64,000 nt of DNA, from positions 1 to 64,000 of the forward strand of contig CACJGL010000001.1 of assembly GCA_902592965.1 (NCBI GenBank), in the 5' to 3' direction. Made by a program: the position numbers and the translations under genes. The notes under the pieces are model-generated. The model made no database searches, was not told where the DNA came from, and saw nothing but the letters and a program-made list of their open reading frames with translations. Below are positions 1 through 10,598 of this stretch, piece by piece. Each line of letters opens with the position of its first letter. The first letter of the stretch is position 1. The stretch is from an uncultured Pelagibacteraceae bacterium. GTDB lineage: Bacteria > Pseudomonadota > Alphaproteobacteria > Pelagibacterales > Pelagibacteraceae.

Positions 1-664
1 GACCTGTGGAGGTCACTGAATACTTTAGTTGACCATGATTTCTTAACATAACAATTTTTTTATATAATAAATTATCATTAGTAAAAATGGCACCTCCATC
101 ACCAAAAGAACCTAAATTTTTAGATGGAAAAAAGCTAGTACAAGAAATATCAGCAATATTAAGAGAGTTTTTACCTTTAAAAATAGATCCAAGATTTTGT
201 GCCCCATCCTCAATTAACGATATGTTTTTTGGCAACATTATTCTTAATTTTTTTAAATCGCAAGTTCTACCAAATAATGAGGTTGAAATTACTACTCTTG
301 TTTTTTTTGTAATTAATTTTTTTACTTTATAAATATCAAGATTAAAGTCTTCAATATTAACATCTACAAATATTGGTTTTAATCTCAATAGCAAAACTAC
401 CTCTACAACTGACAGCCAAGAAAAACTAGGTATAATTATTTCATCACCTTTTTTTAAGTTAAGAGATAATAATGAAATTAATAACGCGTCTGTTCCTGAG
501 CCAACTGTACAAACATACTTTGAGCCAATGAATTTTGATAGATTTCTCTCTAGTTTTTTAACATCTTTTCCAAAAATAAAATTATTTTCATTTATTGTTT
601 TTTGAACAGATTTAAATATTTTTTTTTTGTATTTTTTATTATAAAGATCTAAATCATTAAACAT
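1..664 (-). CDS. DegT/DnrJ/EryC1/StrS aminotransferase, WbpE-like, 3' end truncated by window edge
   Basis: Hand translation of the minus strand from ATG at 664: MFNDLDLYNKKYKKKIFKSVQKTINENNFIFGKDVKKLERNLSKFIGSKYVCTVGSGTDALLISLLSLNLKKGDEIIIPSFSWLSVVEVV...LIEDGAQNLGSIFKGKNSLNIADISCTSFFPSKNLGSFGDGGAIFTND...; PLP-lysine motif SFFPSKNLGSFGDGG. Missing from the ORF track because it has no stop inside the window. Confidence 0.9.
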   Translation of the reverse strand, partial: MFNDLDLYNKKYKKKIFKSVQKTINENNFIFGKDVKKLERNLSKFIGSKYVCTVGSGTDALLISLLSLNLKKGDEIIIPSFSWLSVVEVVLLLRLKPIFVDVNIEDFNLDIYKVKKLITKKTRVVISTSLFGRTCDLKKLRIMLPKNISLIEDGAQNLGSIFKGKNSLNIADISCTSFFPSKNLGSFGDGGAIFTNDNLLYKKIVMLRNHGQLKYSVTSTG

Positions 665-708
665 ATTTTAATTATTAAAACTCATATCCACGTACCTTTG
701 TGAGAATT

Positions 709-1218
709 TTATTTTTTATATTTTTTCAACATTTTATTCTTTTTCAATTTTTTTTTTTTTAATTCATAGCAAGGATTTCCAATTACAATTGTATCTTTTT
801 TTATATTTTTAGTAACAACTGATCCTGCCCCAATCATAGAATTCTCACCAACTGTTATCCCACATAAAATGGTACTATTTGCTCCCAAAGTTGCACCCTT
901 TTTAATCAAAGTTTTTTCATAATTTTTTTTATTGATTTTCTTTTTTGCAACTGGATATTTGACATTTGTAAAAACAACCGAAGGTCCACAAAATACGTCA
1001 TCCTCAATAGTTACCCCTTGATAAACTGACACATTGTTTTGTATCTTAACGTTATTCCCTATCTTAACATCTTCACCTATAAAAACATTTTGCCCGATAG
1101 TACAATTAAAACCGATTTTAGAATTTTTTGATATATGAGACCAATGCCATATTTTTGAATTCTTACCAATTGTACAGTTTTTATCTATTAAACTTGTTTT
1201 ATGCTTAAAATATTTCAT
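709..1218 (-). CDS. Left-handed beta-helix (hexapeptide repeat) N-acetyltransferase, WbpD/WlbB-like
   Basis: Hexapeptide repeats (IGKNSKIWHWSHI, IGQNVFIGEDVKIGNNVKI); WbpA/B/E-like neighbours. Confidence 0.85.
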   Translation of the reverse strand: MKYFKHKTSLIDKNCTIGKNSKIWHWSHISKNSKIGFNCTIGQNVFIGEDVKIGNNVKIQNNVSVYQGVTIEDDVFCGPSVVFTNVKYPVAKKKINKKNYEKTLIKKGATLGANSTILCGITVGENSMIGAGSVVTKNIKKDTIVIGNPCYELKKKKLKKNKMLKKYKK

Positions 1219-2069
1219 TTCAATACTGATAATAATTTAATTATATTTGAAAATTCAGATATATGAAAATTTCCCTTCATTATCTCTTTATAATTTGTCA
1301 AATGTAAATCATTAAATTTGTCAAAATTTATAATTTTTTTATCTATTTTCATAGTCCTGGAATACCTAGATTTAATTTTATTATTTTTATTATTTAAATC
1401 TTCAATTGACACAATCCATTTTGCTATTGCTTTTTTAAGTATAATTGTTCCCTCTACACGTGAGTCTTTCCTTTTTTTAACTTTAATTTTTTTAAAATCT
1501 CCAAAAATCCATAACAAAATATCAAAAAAATGAATTGCAATATTTACAAGTAATCCTCCAGAATAATTTTTAGTATTTTTCCAACTTTTAAAATACCAAC
1601 TGCCTCTATAAGTATAATATTTTATCTCAACATTAGATTTTGAAACTGTTTGATTTGTATCTTTTTTAAGTTTTTTTAATTTTTTATCTAATCTTAATTG
1701 AAATATACAAAAGCATTTTTTTTTTGTTTTTTTTTCTAACTTTAATATCTTTTTATAATCTTCAAATTTTATAACAGGAGGTTTTTCAACAATTACATTA
1801 CTCCCTGATAAAAGCGAACGTCTTATTTGATTAAAATGTAAATAACTTGGTGAACATATTACTACATAATCAATTTTTCTATTTTTCACATATGAAAAAA
1901 AATTATTTTCATTTTTAAAAAAATTACATTTTGGAAAGATACTATCAATGAAACCAACATTATCATGTTTATCCAATGCGGCTACAAGATTACCTTTAAG
2001 TTGATTTATGCATTTAACATGTTTTTTTGCCACGAAACCAGCTAAACCAATTAAAGCAAAATTTTTCAT
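1215..2069 (-). CDS. Gfo/Idh/MocA oxidoreductase, WbpB/WlbA-like
   Basis: N-terminal Rossmann IGLAGFVAKKH, VEKPP motif; 4-nt overlap with the acetyltransferase gene. Confidence 0.8.
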   Translation of the reverse strand: MKNFALIGLAGFVAKKHVKCINQLKGNLVAALDKHDNVGFIDSIFPKCNFFKNENNFFSYVKNRKIDYVVICSPSYLHFNQIRRSLLSGSNVIVEKPPVIKFEDYKKILKLEKKTKKKCFCIFQLRLDKKLKKLKKDTNQTVSKSNVEIKYYTYRGSWYFKSWKNTKNYSGGLLVNIAIHFFDILLWIFGDFKKIKVKKRKDSRVEGTIILKKAIAKWIVSIEDLNNKNNKIKSRYSRTMKIDKKIINFDKFNDLHLTNYKEIMKGNFHISEFSNIIKLLSVLK

Positions 2070-2122
2070 AATTTTTGTTGTAAGTAATTTTTATTTATAT
2101 AGAAATTCAATTTAAAAAGTAT

Positions 2123-3400
2123 ATGAATTTTTATTCAGCTTTATCAAATAAAATAAGTAAAAAAACAGCTAAAATCGGAATTATAGGTTTGGGTTATGTT
2201 GGTTTGCCTTTAGCATTACAATTCGCAAAAAAAAAATTTAATGTTATTGGATTTGATATAGATATTTACAAGTTATCTCTATTAAAAAAAGATAAATCTT
2301 ATATTAAGCACATCCCAAACAGTCTCATAGAAAAATACAAAAGCAGAATTAAGTTTGAAAGAAATTTTCAAAAGATAATTTTAGTTGATGTAATTATACT
2401 TTGTCTACCCACTCCGATTACGAGCAGATTCAAACCGGACCTATCATATATTAAAAAAACTCTTGAGAACATAAAAAGTTATCTCTCTAAAGGACAAATT
2501 ATAATTTTAGAAAGTTCAACTTATCCTGGCTCTACAAGAGATTTTATTTCACCATATTTAAAAAATTTTAATATAGGTAAAAATTTTTTTTTAGGATATT
2601 CGCCTGAAAGAGAAGATCCAAATAATAAAAAGTATAGCCTCGAGACTATTCCTAAAATTTGCAGTGGTTTTACAGATAATTGTTTAAATATAACAAAAAA
2701 TTTATACTCAAAAATTTTAAAAAAAGTAGTTACTGTATCAAGTCTTGAAACTGCAGAATTTGTAAAACTTTATGAAAATATATACCGAAGTGTTAATATC
2801 GGTTTAGTTAATGAAATGAAAATGATTGCTAATAAATTAAATTTAAATATTTATGAAATTATAGAGGCTGCCAAAACCAAACCATTTGGATTTCAAGCAT
2901 TCTACCCTGGTCCAGGTGTTGGTGGTCATTGTATTCCAGTAGACCCTTATTATTTATCTTGGATTGCAAACAAAAATAATGTCAAAACAAACCTAATATA
3001 TCATGCGGGAAAAATTAATTCAGATATGCCGTCATGGATAATTAAGGAAACCATAAGAAAAAGAAAAATTAATAAAGTTTTGATTATTGGTGTTGCTTAT
3101 AAAAAAGATTTGGATGATACTAGAGAAGCACCTTCGATTGAATTTATCAAAATACTAAGAAAAAAAAAAATTAGAATAGATTATCATGACCCTAACGTAA
3201 AATATTTAAAATCCAGAAAGTTAAAAAAGACTTATGCATCAAAAAATCTTAACTCTCAAATGCTTAAAAAATATGATTGTGTCATAATTATAACTGATCA
3301 TTCAAAATTAGATTATGAATTAATAAAAAAAAATTCACGTTTTATAGTCGATACAAGAAATGTTTTCTCAAAAAAACTTTCAAATGTTTTAAAGTTGTAA
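2123..3400 (+). CDS. wbpA: UDP-N-acetyl-D-glucosamine 6-dehydrogenase (WbpA/WecC family)
   Basis: IGIIGLGYVGLPLA, SSTYPGSTRD, GFQAFYPGPGVGGHCIPVDPYYLSW motifs. Confidence 0.9.
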   Translation: MNFYSALSNKISKKTAKIGIIGLGYVGLPLALQFAKKKFNVIGFDIDIYKLSLLKKDKSYIKHIPNSLIEKYKSRIKFERNFQKIILVDVIILCLPTPITSRFKPDLSYIKKTLENIKSYLSKGQIIILESSTYPGSTRDFISPYLKNFNIGKNFFLGYSPEREDPNNKKYSLETIPKICSGFTDNCLNITKNLYSKILKKVVTVSSLETAEFVKLYENIYRSVNIGLVNEMKMIANKLNLNIYEIIEAAKTKPFGFQAFYPGPGVGGHCIPVDPYYLSWIANKNNVKTNLIYHAGKINSDMPSWIIKETIRKRKINKVLIIGVAYKKDLDDTREAPSIEFIKILRKKKIRIDYHDPNVKYLKSRKLKKTYASKNLNSQMLKKYDCVIIITDHSKLDYELIKKNSRFIVDTRNVFSKKLSNVLKL

Positions 3401-3411
3401 AATGAAATATT

Positions 3412-4512
3412 TTATTTGAAAAAGTTGTAAAATTTTAAAGCAATATCATAAAATTTTTTTTCACTTGGATAAGATAAATGTGATCTAGCCGGTCTATTTA
3501 AATAATTTTGTAATTTTTCTTCAGACCAGCTCATCTTTTTTAAAAAATATTCTTTATCATTTTGTAATTCTTCGTCTGATAGATATGCATGTTGAGAAGT
3601 TAGTTGCTTTAAAGCATCATCTCTTTGCATTTGTTTAGAAATAATTAAAGTACTGAAATGTAGTTTTCTTTTGTCAACTTTAAATTTCTTTGGCAAAATA
3701 TAGCCTTGATAAAATCTTGTAAATACTGACTCATAATGTTTATAAGGATATGGCTTAAAATTATACTGTGATTTAAGTGTTTCTATTGACTCCTTTTTGT
3801 TATAATTAAAATAGTCTAAAAATGATATCCATTTTATTTTTTTGAAAAGTATGTAATAAATTAAGTCAATTGTACTTATAATTGGAAAAGATTTAATCTT
3901 TTGATTACCGTATATTTTTAAAATATTTAAAATATTTTTTTTATCATATTTAAACCAATTCATATTATTTGGCATTGCCATTCCTTCAGTGGCTGTATTT
4001 GTCCCTGCTAAAATATACTTTATATTATTTTTTGAGGCTTGCTGATAGTTTACACTCAGCATTGCGTTGTCCATTAATAATTCAATGTCTATTACATCTG
4101 AGTCAAAAAATGAGTTCATCATATTTTTGTATTCATTCCAATCTATAACGTAGGTGAAAAGATCTAAGTTTAACTTTTTAACTATATTTTCAATATTGTT
4201 TTGAGCTAATTCTGAATTCCAGCCATTGTCCATGTGAACTACTAATGGTCTCAATCCCATCTCAAATACTTTATGAAGAGTAAAACAACTGTCAACGCCT
4301 CCTGATAACCCAACTACACAATCATATTCTTTGTTTTGACCACTGAGTTTAATTTTATTTTTTAAATCGACAATATCATTATTATTTTTTTTTAATTTAT
4401 TTAATTTTTTTTCAAATTCTAAACAATAATTACATATTGAATTATCATTAAAATAAATACCTTCAGCAGAAGTATCCATCACGCATCTAGAACAAATTTT
4501 TATATTATTCAT
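3412..4512 (-). CDS. N-acetyl sugar amidotransferase (WbuX/WbpG/PseA-like, PP-loop)
   Basis: CSRCVMDTSAEGI, PP-loop SGGVDSCFTL; adjacent HisF/HisH homologues. Confidence 0.88.
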   Translation of the reverse strand: MNNIKICSRCVMDTSAEGIYFNDNSICNYCLEFEKKLNKLKKNNNDIVDLKNKIKLSGQNKEYDCVVGLSGGVDSCFTLHKVFEMGLRPLVVHMDNGWNSELAQNNIENIVKKLNLDLFTYVIDWNEYKNMMNSFFDSDVIDIELLMDNAMLSVNYQQASKNNIKYILAGTNTATEGMAMPNNMNWFKYDKKNILNILKIYGNQKIKSFPIISTIDLIYYILFKKIKWISFLDYFNYNKKESIETLKSQYNFKPYPYKHYESVFTRFYQGYILPKKFKVDKRKLHFSTLIISKQMQRDDALKQLTSQHAYLSDEELQNDKEYFLKKMSWSEEKLQNYLNRPARSHLSYPSEKKFYDIALKFYNFFK

Positions 4513-5263
4513 TTAATAATGATTTAATTTTTTCTGTAGGATAGGTAATAAGAACAGCCTTAAACTTTCCATAAAATACAAAAAATGAACCTGCGGCAAC
4601 TGATTTTGCTCCACTTTCAAAAGATTTCTTTATATCATCTATTGAATTAATGCCTCCGCAGAAAATTGTAGGTATGTTTATTTTTGAACTTATTCTTTTA
4701 ATTAAATCTTTATTACTTCCTTTTAATAATCCGTCATTATCAACATCATTAATTAATAGTTCCCCAAACCCATATGATATCATTTCTTCTATAAAATCAT
4801 AAATATTATCTACGTTATAAAAGTCATTTTCTAAATAATTCCAAAGTTTTAATTTTCCAAATATATTCTTTTTTAAGTCAATGCTTAAAACAATACTTTG
4901 ACTTCCAAAATTATTAACAAGATCTACGACGAATTTTTTATTTTTAATTCCATGTGACTGAATACAAATCTTTTCAGCCCCAAGTTTTATTATTTTTTTT
5001 GCATCTTCAATAGTTGATATTCCTCCCCCATAACAAATAGGCACAAAACATTCACTAAAAATTTTAGACAACAAATCAAAATTTATTTTTTTTTCAATTG
5101 TCGCTTTAATGTCTATTATAATAATTTCGTCTGCTTCTTTTTCATTAAATATTTTAACAGCATTTATTGGGTCTCCGACATATTTTGGATTTTCAAATTT
5201 TTCTGTTTTTACTAACCCACCATCTTTTATTAATAAACAAGGAATGATTCTTTTAAGTAACAT
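4505..5263 (-). CDS. HisF-like cyclase subunit of the sugar-amidotransferase module
   Basis: MLLKRIIPCLLIKDGGLVKTEKF, NDVDNDGLLKGSN, IFCGGINSIDD (HisF fold). Confidence 0.88.
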   Translation of the reverse strand: MLLKRIIPCLLIKDGGLVKTEKFENPKYVGDPINAVKIFNEKEADEIIIIDIKATIEKKINFDLLSKIFSECFVPICYGGGISTIEDAKKIIKLGAEKICIQSHGIKNKKFVVDLVNNFGSQSIVLSIDLKKNIFGKLKLWNYLENDFYNVDNIYDFIEEMISYGFGELLINDVDNDGLLKGSNKDLIKRISSKINIPTIFCGGINSIDDIKKSFESGAKSVAAGSFFVFYGKFKAVLITYPTEKIKSLLNE

Positions 5264-5864
5264 TTTTAAGAATATTTTTTAGTAAATTCTTTCCATAATT
5301 ATGACTTTTCTCAGGATGGAATTGTACTCCAAATAAATGAGAATTTTCTACAATTGAACAAAAAACTTTTCCATAATTAGTTGTTCCTGCCTCCAGGTTT
5401 AAATCTTTACATTCTGCGTAGTACGAGTGAGCAAAATAAAATTTTAATTTACTGCTATGGTGAAAAAAAAATTTGGAATTTTTATTTATATCTACATAAT
5501 TCCAGCCCATATGTGGAACATTGACTTTGAGTTTATTTGTGTCAAATTTTTTAATTACTCCATTTAATAAACCTAATCCATTTAATTCACCCTCTTCACT
5601 TTTTTCAAATAATAATTGCATACCTAAACAAATTCCTAAAATATTTTTTTTTTGTTTATTAAACTCAATTATTACTTTATCTAAATTATTTTTTTTTAGG
5701 TTCTTCATGCCTTCATCAAAACTTCCAACACCAGGCAAAATAATTAATTTAGATCTAAAAATTTCTTCGGGATTTTTTGTTATTTTTGCTTTAAAGTTAA
5801 TTTGTTTAAGCATATTCTCAATTGAGGCAAGATTGCATACATCGTAATCAACTATAGATATCAT
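5253..5864 (-). CDS. HisH-like glutamine amidotransferase subunit
   Basis: ISIVDYDVCNLASIENML, ILPGVGSFDEGM, GICLGMQLLF, GVQFHPEKS motifs. Confidence 0.9.
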   Translation of the reverse strand: MISIVDYDVCNLASIENMLKQINFKAKITKNPEEIFRSKLIILPGVGSFDEGMKNLKKNNLDKVIIEFNKQKKNILGICLGMQLLFEKSEEGELNGLGLLNGVIKKFDTNKLKVNVPHMGWNYVDINKNSKFFFHHSSKLKFYFAHSYYAECKDLNLEAGTTNYGKVFCSIVENSHLFGVQFHPEKSHNYGKNLLKNILKNVT

Positions 5865-5946
5865 TTATAATTAAAGTGTAATAAATAAGAATTATTTATA
5901 TTAAATTTAATTTATAAACGCTACTTATAAATAAATAAAGTTTTAA

Positions 5947-6846
5947 ATGAAAAAAGAAAAAGTAAGTGTAATTATAAATTGTCATAACGGATCAAAATTT
6001 TTAAACTCGTGTTTAAAAAGTGTCTTAAATCAAACATATAAAAACTTAGAAATAATTTTTTGGGATAATAATTCTGTAGACCAAACTTTAAATCTAATTA
6101 AAAAAATTAAAGATAAAAGAATTAAAATATTTAGATCATCTAAAACTCTTAAACTTTATGATGCAAGAAATCATGCAATAAAAAAATCAACAGGAAAATT
6201 TTTAGCGTTTATAGATATTGATGATACCTGGTCTAAACTTAAGGTAGAAAAGCAATTAAAAAAAATGAAAAAAGAAAAATCCGACATCATTTATAACAAT
6301 CATTGGATAGTCAAAAATGATAGTAATCATTGGTTAGATAGGAGAGGAAAAACATTATATTCAAAAAATAAATTGCCGTTTTTAAATATGAGTTATGAAA
6401 TATTGAACAATTATCCGATAACTATTTCTACAGTGATGGTAAAAAGAAAAGTTTTTTTTGATGTGGGGGCTTTTAATAAAAAATTTGAAATTATTGGCGA
6501 TTTTGATCTTTTTTTTAGAATATCAACAAGGTATAAATTTTCAGTAATTCAAGAACCGCTCGCAACATATTTATCTCACTCAGAAAATACCTCTAAAACA
6601 AAATTTAAATTAAGAATTATCGAAATGTATAAATGGCTTAAAATAAATAAAAAAAAACGTGAATTTAAAGATTATCATTATTTATTTAATAAGATTTATA
6701 TGAATAATAAATATCTTGAATTATCTAATTATATAATAAACAAAAATTATAGACTATTTTTTATAAATTTAAATGATCAAAAAAATATAAGTCTTTATTT
6801 TAAATTAATTATCAAATTGTTTTACTATATTATTTTTATAAAATGA
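5947..6846 (+). CDS. Glycosyltransferase family 2
   Basis: VSVIINCHNGSKFLNSCLKSVLNQTYKNLEIIFWDNNS...DIDDTW. Confidence 0.88.
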   Translation: MKKEKVSVIINCHNGSKFLNSCLKSVLNQTYKNLEIIFWDNNSVDQTLNLIKKIKDKRIKIFRSSKTLKLYDARNHAIKKSTGKFLAFIDIDDTWSKLKVEKQLKKMKKEKSDIIYNNHWIVKNDSNHWLDRRGKTLYSKNKLPFLNMSYEILNNYPITISTVMVKRKVFFDVGAFNKKFEIIGDFDLFFRISTRYKFSVIQEPLATYLSHSENTSKTKFKLRIIEMYKWLKINKKKREFKDYHYLFNKIYMNNKYLELSNYIINKNYRLFFINLNDQKNISLYFKLIIKLFYYIIFIK

Positions 6847-8078
6847 AAAAATTAAATTTTTTTGTTTACGATTATCCATCAAAAGGTAATGACTCTGATT
6901 TTATAGAAGATGAGATAATACTTTTATCAAAAATTTTTGAGGAGGTGAATATTATACCTTTAAAAAAAAATAATTTTAAATCAGATTATATAAATTATAA
7001 AAATATAAATTACGATTTCTCATTAAATAAAGAAATTTTTAATTTTTATAATGTATTAAAGAAATTAAAAAATATTTTATTAAGTCAAATATTTTGGAAA
7101 GAAATTTTCTCAGTAAGAAAATCAATAACAAAAAAAATTTATATGATTATAAAAGAGAGATACTTGGCTGAATGTATATATATTTGGGTTAAAAAAAAAT
7201 TAAGAAACGAAGATAGAAATGAATTATTTTATTCTTATTGGGCAAATCACACGTTATTGGCATTTTATCTTTTAAAAAAACAAAAATTAATTAAAAATTG
7301 TTTTGCTAGAACTTTAGGAAGTGATTTATTTGGTTTCATTCCAAATGATAAATTTGTTCCATTCAAAAATTATAAATTTCAATTATTAGATTTTTTATTA
7401 ATATTAAATGACGGACAAAAAAATTTACTTTTACAAGAAAAATTGATGACTAGTGATCGCATTATTAAAGCTTATCAAGGAATGAATTTACAAAACTTTT
7501 GTACTCTAAATAATTCTGAAAAAGAGATACATATAGTAAGTTGTGGCGCTCTTATTCACGTTAAAAATACAAATAAAATTTTAGAATTTATTTACTGTTT
7601 AAAAAAAGTTCTACCAGATTATGACATATCATATACGAGTATTGGCGATGGTTATAAATTTAAAGAAATTAAAACTTATGTGAAGAATAATTTAGATTCT
7701 GTAAATGTGAATATTATAAGAAAAATTCCAAATTTTTTTGAATATTTAAAATCAAATAAAGTTGATTATTTTATAAATTTAAGCCACTCAGAAGGTATGT
7801 CATTTGCGATCATGGAGGCTTTAAGTTGTTCTATTCCTGTGATTTGTTCAAATATTCCTGGAAATATAGAGATAATTAATAATAGAAACGGGCACGTAAT
7901 TCATTCAATTGATATTGGAAATTATAAAAAAGTAATTAAAAAGATTGAAATTGAAAAAAAAACAAATTTAATTTTACAAAAGAAAATTGAGTCTAGAAAA
8001 ATAATATTGGATAAACTAGAAAGAAAAAAAGCTTTAGATAATTTAAGAACAATAATAACGAAATTTTATAATCTTTAA
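6843..8078 (+). CDS. Glycosyltransferase, GT4-like
   Basis: C-terminal HSEGMSFAIMEALSCSIPVICSNIPGNIEII. Confidence 0.8.
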   Translation: MKKLNFFVYDYPSKGNDSDFIEDEIILLSKIFEEVNIIPLKKNNFKSDYINYKNINYDFSLNKEIFNFYNVLKKLKNILLSQIFWKEIFSVRKSITKKIYMIIKERYLAECIYIWVKKKLRNEDRNELFYSYWANHTLLAFYLLKKQKLIKNCFARTLGSDLFGFIPNDKFVPFKNYKFQLLDFLLILNDGQKNLLLQEKLMTSDRIIKAYQGMNLQNFCTLNNSEKEIHIVSCGALIHVKNTNKILEFIYCLKKVLPDYDISYTSIGDGYKFKEIKTYVKNNLDSVNVNIIRKIPNFFEYLKSNKVDYFINLSHSEGMSFAIMEALSCSIPVICSNIPGNIEIINNRNGHVIHSIDIGNYKKVIKKIEIEKKTNLILQKKIESRKIILDKLERKKALDNLRTIITKFYNL

Positions 8079-9223
8079 TTTAAGTAATTTATAATTTCTT
8101 TAATAATTCTTTTGACCTGAACCTTTTTTAAATTAGGATATATTGGTAAAGAAAGAATTTCATTATAAGCTTTTTCAGTATTTGGAAAGTTTTTGTTAGA
8201 TATTTTTAACTTCTTTTTCCAAAAAGAATGTCTATGAATGGGTACGTAATGTATGCTGGTTCCAATTTTTTTATTTATTAAATGTTTTACTAAACCATCT
8301 CTTGTCTTTTTTTTAGATTTAGTGACTTTTATAACAAATAAATGCCATGAATTTTTCTTTTCGAAATCATCTTTTTTTGGAAGTTCAATTAAGTGGTGTT
8401 TTAAATATTTGAAATAAATTTGTGCTATTTTTTTTCTTAATAAATAGTTTTTTTTCAATAATTTAAGTTGTGCTAAACCAATTGAAGCTGATAGATCGGT
8501 AAGGTTAAATTTGTAACCAGCATTTATTACATCGTATTTAGAATTTTTTTTTATTTTGATGTACCTATCGTAAGTATTTTTATTTATGCCATGTAAAGAA
8601 TTTAGTTTTATATAGTCGATAATCTTTTTATTTTTAGATAATACCAATCCACCTTCGCCAGTTGTTAAGGTTTTTGTGGCATAAAAACTAAATACAGTTG
8701 CATCTGAATAATTTTCACCAATATAATTACCTTTAAAAAGCGTTGGAAGACAATGTGCTGCGTCCTCTATAACTTTTATATTTCTTTTTTTAGCATATCT
8801 ATAGATTTTTTCTATATCGGCTGGAAGTCCAGCATAATGTACAACAATTATACATTTTGTTTTTTTTGTAATTTTTTTTTTTATACTTTCAAATGAAATA
8901 TTAAATGTGTTCGAGTCAATGTCTACAATAATTGGTTTTGCTCCACAATGATATATACTTGAAACAGTACTAGTAAATGTCAAGTCAGTAGTAATTACTT
9001 CATCATTTTTACCAATTCCTATTGATTTTAAAGCAAGAAAAAGACCTGACGTACATGAATTGACAGCTGAGCAATAAAATTTTTTTTTAAATAATTTTAA
9101 AAAATTGTTCTCAAATTTTTTAACAATTGGACCCGTAGTTAACCATCCTGAATTAAGAATATTTAGTACGTTTTTAATCTCTAATTGCGTAATATTTGCT
9201 TGGTGAAATTTAATTTCTTCCAT
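8075..9223 (-). CDS. DegT/DnrJ/EryC1/StrS aminotransferase (PglE/PseC-like)
   Basis: DAAHCLPT, PLP-lysine SFYATKTLTTGEGG; adjacent 4,6-dehydratase. Confidence 0.88.
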   Translation of the reverse strand: MEEIKFHQANITQLEIKNVLNILNSGWLTTGPIVKKFENNFLKLFKKKFYCSAVNSCTSGLFLALKSIGIGKNDEVITTDLTFTSTVSSIYHCGAKPIIVDIDSNTFNISFESIKKKITKKTKCIIVVHYAGLPADIEKIYRYAKKRNIKVIEDAAHCLPTLFKGNYIGENYSDATVFSFYATKTLTTGEGGLVLSKNKKIIDYIKLNSLHGINKNTYDRYIKIKKNSKYDVINAGYKFNLTDLSASIGLAQLKLLKKNYLLRKKIAQIYFKYLKHHLIELPKKDDFEKKNSWHLFVIKVTKSKKKTRDGLVKHLINKKIGTSIHYVPIHRHSFWKKKLKISNKNFPNTEKAYNEILSLPIYPNLKKVQVKRIIKEIINYLN

Positions 9224-10598
9224 ATTCTTTATAAAAATTCATAAGTATTTTTTTTATTTTTATATCGTTTTCATTTTTTATCTGAACTTTTAAGTCTTCA
9301 AATAATGATTTAAGTAAATTCTGGTTTTTTATTTTTGGATTTTTTGTTGAATAAATGAATTTATTTGCTGTTTTGCTCAATTTTTTATACGATAAATCTT
9401 CCTTTAATTTTTCACCTTTCCTAATTCCAATTATTTTAATTTTTACATCTTTGTTAATAATTTTTATAAATTTTTTTACCAAATCAACAATTTTCATAGG
9501 TCTTCCCATATTTAAAATAAATAATTTTTGTAATGAAGAAATCGTTAAACTTTTAAGTACTAAATAACTTGCTTCCTCAATACTCATAAAGTATCTCTCC
9601 ATTTTTTTATGAGTCAAATTAATAATATTTTTATCTTTTATTTGTTTATTTATTTTGTCAAAATAAGATCCATCGCTTGCGAATACATTCCCAAATCTAA
9701 CTATTGTGATATCTATTTTTTTTATTTTGTTAAATAGATTTTGACAAATTACTTCTCCAAATCCTTTTGTGTATCCCAAAATCCCTAAAGGTTTAACAGC
9801 TTTATCTGTTGATATATAAACAAATTTTATTTTATTTTTAGATATCCTGGCTGCCTCTAACATTGAAAAAGTACCGAGTATATTATTTTTAGCAGCCTGG
9901 ACTACATTATCCTCCAATAAATCAACGTGTTTATAAGCTGCTGCATGAAATATAATATCAATATTATATTTTAGAATAATTTTTTTTATTGAATTAGTAT
10001 CAAGAATATTTCCAATTAAATATTTAATGTTTCTTTTTTTTTTTATTTTCTCTGAATTTATTAATCTACTTAGAGAATTTTCTGATAAATCTAAAAATAT
10101 TAAATTAGATGTATTGAATTTACTTAATTGTCTAGATAATTCTGACCCTATTGATCCCGCAGCACCAGTAACTAAAACATTTTTTTTTGTCAAATATTTT
10201 ATTTTTTCATAGTCTATTTCTAAATTTTTCCTGTTAATAATATCTGAAAAAGTAATTTTCGATAAGTCAGATATTTCAATTTTGTCGTTTATAAGCTCTT
10301 TGTTTGTGGGCAAAGTAGTAATTGTATCTGTTATAAAATTTAATTTTTTAAATAGTTGCTTCCTTTTAATTAGTGATAATGACGGGATAGCTATAATCAA
10401 ATTTAAAGAGCTATTTTCTTCACTCATTAAAACTAAATCTTTGTAAGAAATCACCTTTATCCTCAAAAATTTTTTTCCAACTTTATTCAAGTCATCATCA
10501 ACAAAAAAATCAATTTTTTGATTTGATTTAAGTTTTTTTGCAAGTCTAATCCCTGCATTTCCTGCACCATATATAATAGTATTTATTTTATTTTTCAT
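9210..10598 (-). CDS. Polysaccharide biosynthesis nucleotide-sugar 4,6-dehydratase (CapD/PglF/FlaA1 family) without N-terminal TM domain
   Basis: YGAGNAGIRLAKKL and KNVLVTGAAGSIGSELSRQL Rossmann motifs, FGNVFASDGSYFD; starts directly at the first Rossmann domain. Confidence 0.88.
   Translation of the reverse strand: MKNKINTIIYGAGNAGIRLAKKLKSNQKIDFFVDDDLNKVGKKFLRIKVISYKDLVLMSEENSSLNLIIAIPSLSLIKRKQLFKKLNFITDTITTLPTNKELINDKIEISDLSKITFSDIINRKNLEIDYEKIKYLTKKNVLVTGAAGSIGSELSRQLSKFNTSNLIFLDLSENSLSRLINSEKIKKKRNIKYLIGNILDTNSIKKIILKYNIDIIFHAAAYKHVDLLEDNVVQAAKNNILGTFSMLEAARISKNKIKFVYISTDKAVKPLGILGYTKGFGEVICQNLFNKIKKIDITIVRFGNVFASDGSYFDKINKQIKDKNIINLTHKKMERYFMSIEEASYLVLKSLTISSLQKLFILNMGRPMKIVDLVKKFIKIINKDVKIKIIGIRKGEKLKEDLSYKKLSKTANKFIYSTKNPKIKNQNLLKSLFEDLKVQIKNENDIKIKKILMNFYKEYGRN

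Noticed and set aside
87-332. Plus-strand 81-aa ORF
   Set aside because: Antisense shadow of the truncated minus-strand aminotransferase (1..664), which has clear family motifs.
3391-3432. Direct repeat AAAGTTGTAAAA at 3391 and 3421
   Set aside because: Each copy is the 3' coding end or adjacent AT-rich sequence of convergent genes; short and of low complexity, no further copies noticed.
4505-5864. HisF/HisH genes as a histidine biosynthesis operon
   Set aside because: No other his genes are nearby and the pair is contiguous with a WbuX-type sugar amidotransferase, so a sugar-modification role fits better.
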